Source: JBOGED01 sp050743625
GTDB taxonomy: Bacteria; Actinomycetota; Nitriliruptoria; Euzebyales; Egibacteraceae
Assembly: GCA_050743625.1 (NCBI GenBank)
Contig: JBOGED010000144.1
Coordinates: 1 to 6,546 of the forward strand
Direction: 5' to 3'
Length of the DNA: 6,546 nt
Shown here: positions 6,228 through 6,546 of the stretch, piece by piece
Layout: each line of letters begins with the position of its first letter
Position numbering within the stretch: the stretch's first letter is position 1
Made by a program: the position numbers and the translations under genes
The notes under the pieces: generated by a model
Told to the model about the DNA's origin: nothing
The model's database searches: none
What the model saw: only the letters and a program-made list of their open reading frames with translations

Positions 6228-6285
6228 CTGAGCCGAGAGTCCTCCTTCGCTCCCTCTGCACAGCGCGAGAAGGGTGCTCGGGCGC

Positions 6286-6374
6286 TTACTTGCGAGCGGC
6301 GAGGACGAGGTTGGCGCCGGTGTCGGCGGCGAGGACAGGGTTGCGGAAGCCGGCGTCGGCGAGCAGCGCGAGCC
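6286..6374 (-). pseudogene. C-terminal remnant of an unidentified protein
   Basis: The minus strand carries a short protein-like frame ending at TAA 6288-6286: RLALLADAGF, then a strand-like stretch and LVLAARK. This pattern (helix with ADAGF, then a beta strand ending in hydrophobics and Arg-Lys) resembles the end of SAM-dependent methyltransferases, a weak guess. Upstream in this frame the sequence turns into Arg/Pro-rich text, whereas the neighbouring frame (about 6375-6491) looks more protein-like (AAFRVWEGG, GQIDIGR) before a TAG at 6494-6492. A frame change near 6375 and a stop upstream suggest an eroded gene. Confidence in the reading frame is moderate; confidence in family is low. Confidence 0.35.
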
Positions 6375-6546
6375 GGCGGGTTGGGCCGCCCGGCCGATGT
6401 CGATCTGCCCCGGCTCGACCGCTAGCCGGGCGTTCCGCACATGGTGGCTGTAGGTGTTTCCGCCTTCCCAGACACGAAAGGCGGCGTGGAGCTATCGATT
6501 ATCGCCCGAGCGAGAGCCCGTTGACTCCTGTCTCCCGTTTTCCCGC
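6375..6546. other. Right-edge region with no supported gene
   Basis: No intact reading frame with a convincing start lies here. A minus-strand stretch (6375-6491) reads as plausible protein but is out of frame with the remnant that follows it. A 7-bp inverted repeat, CCGCCTT/AAGGCGG (6460-6466 and 6478-6484, 11-nt loop), occurs within it without a T-run. The outermost 50 nt are less GC-rich and show nothing I can name. Confidence 0.4.

Noticed and set aside
6460..6484. 7-bp inverted repeat CCGCCTT/AAGGCGG
   Set aside because: Short stem with an 11-nt loop and no T-run, inside possible coding remnant; not strong enough to call a terminator.
129..6499. CTATCGAT present near both ends of the window (129-136 and 6492-6499)
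   Set aside because: Considered as a possible flanking repeat of a mobile element, but the match is only 8 nt, flanks differ, and no transposase or integrase lies between.

Overview
This is a high-GC window with strong G/C bias at third codon positions, GGAGG-type ribosome binding sites and GTG starts. The proteins read as actinobacterial (Actinomycetota); the genus cannot be set from the sequence. All convincing genes lie on the minus strand, so the biological order runs from the right edge to the left.

Right edge (about 6090-6546): no intact gene. A short minus-strand frame ending at 6286 looks like the C-terminal end of a larger protein whose upstream part is not in the same frame, probably an eroded remnant. 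Between it and the operon lie a 9-bp GC-rich hairpin (6199-6227) and an imperfect GlnR-like site (6161-6177).

Main operon (6087 down to 185): a 115-aa protein of unknown function; nirB, the siroheme/Fe-S large subunit of assimilatory NAD(P)H nitrite reductase, starting 4 nt after it; then a frame joining a Rieske-type NirD small subunit directly to phosphoenolpyruvate carboxylase (PEPC). Together these would reduce nitrite to ammonium and replenish oxaloacetate, the carbon skeleton for assimilating that ammonium.

Three irregularities sit in this operon. (1) nirB changes frame near 3553-3557, about 83 codons before its natural end. (2) nirD has no stop codon and runs in frame into ppc, which has no recognisable start of its own. 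(3) The ppc part carries an in-frame TAG at 1232-1234, in the core of the active site where most family members have Glu, and the remaining 348 codons continue perfectly in the same frame. The nirB and ppc lesions each look like a single small change in otherwise well conserved coding sequence, so sequence error or very recent decay is likely. The NirD-PEPC fusion needs no error to explain it and is the most interesting candidate novelty.

Left edge (1-184): no gene is visible in 10-184. It holds a more AT-rich patch with an 8-nt repeat, and a GGAGG plus GTG that probably starts another minus-strand gene running off the window.
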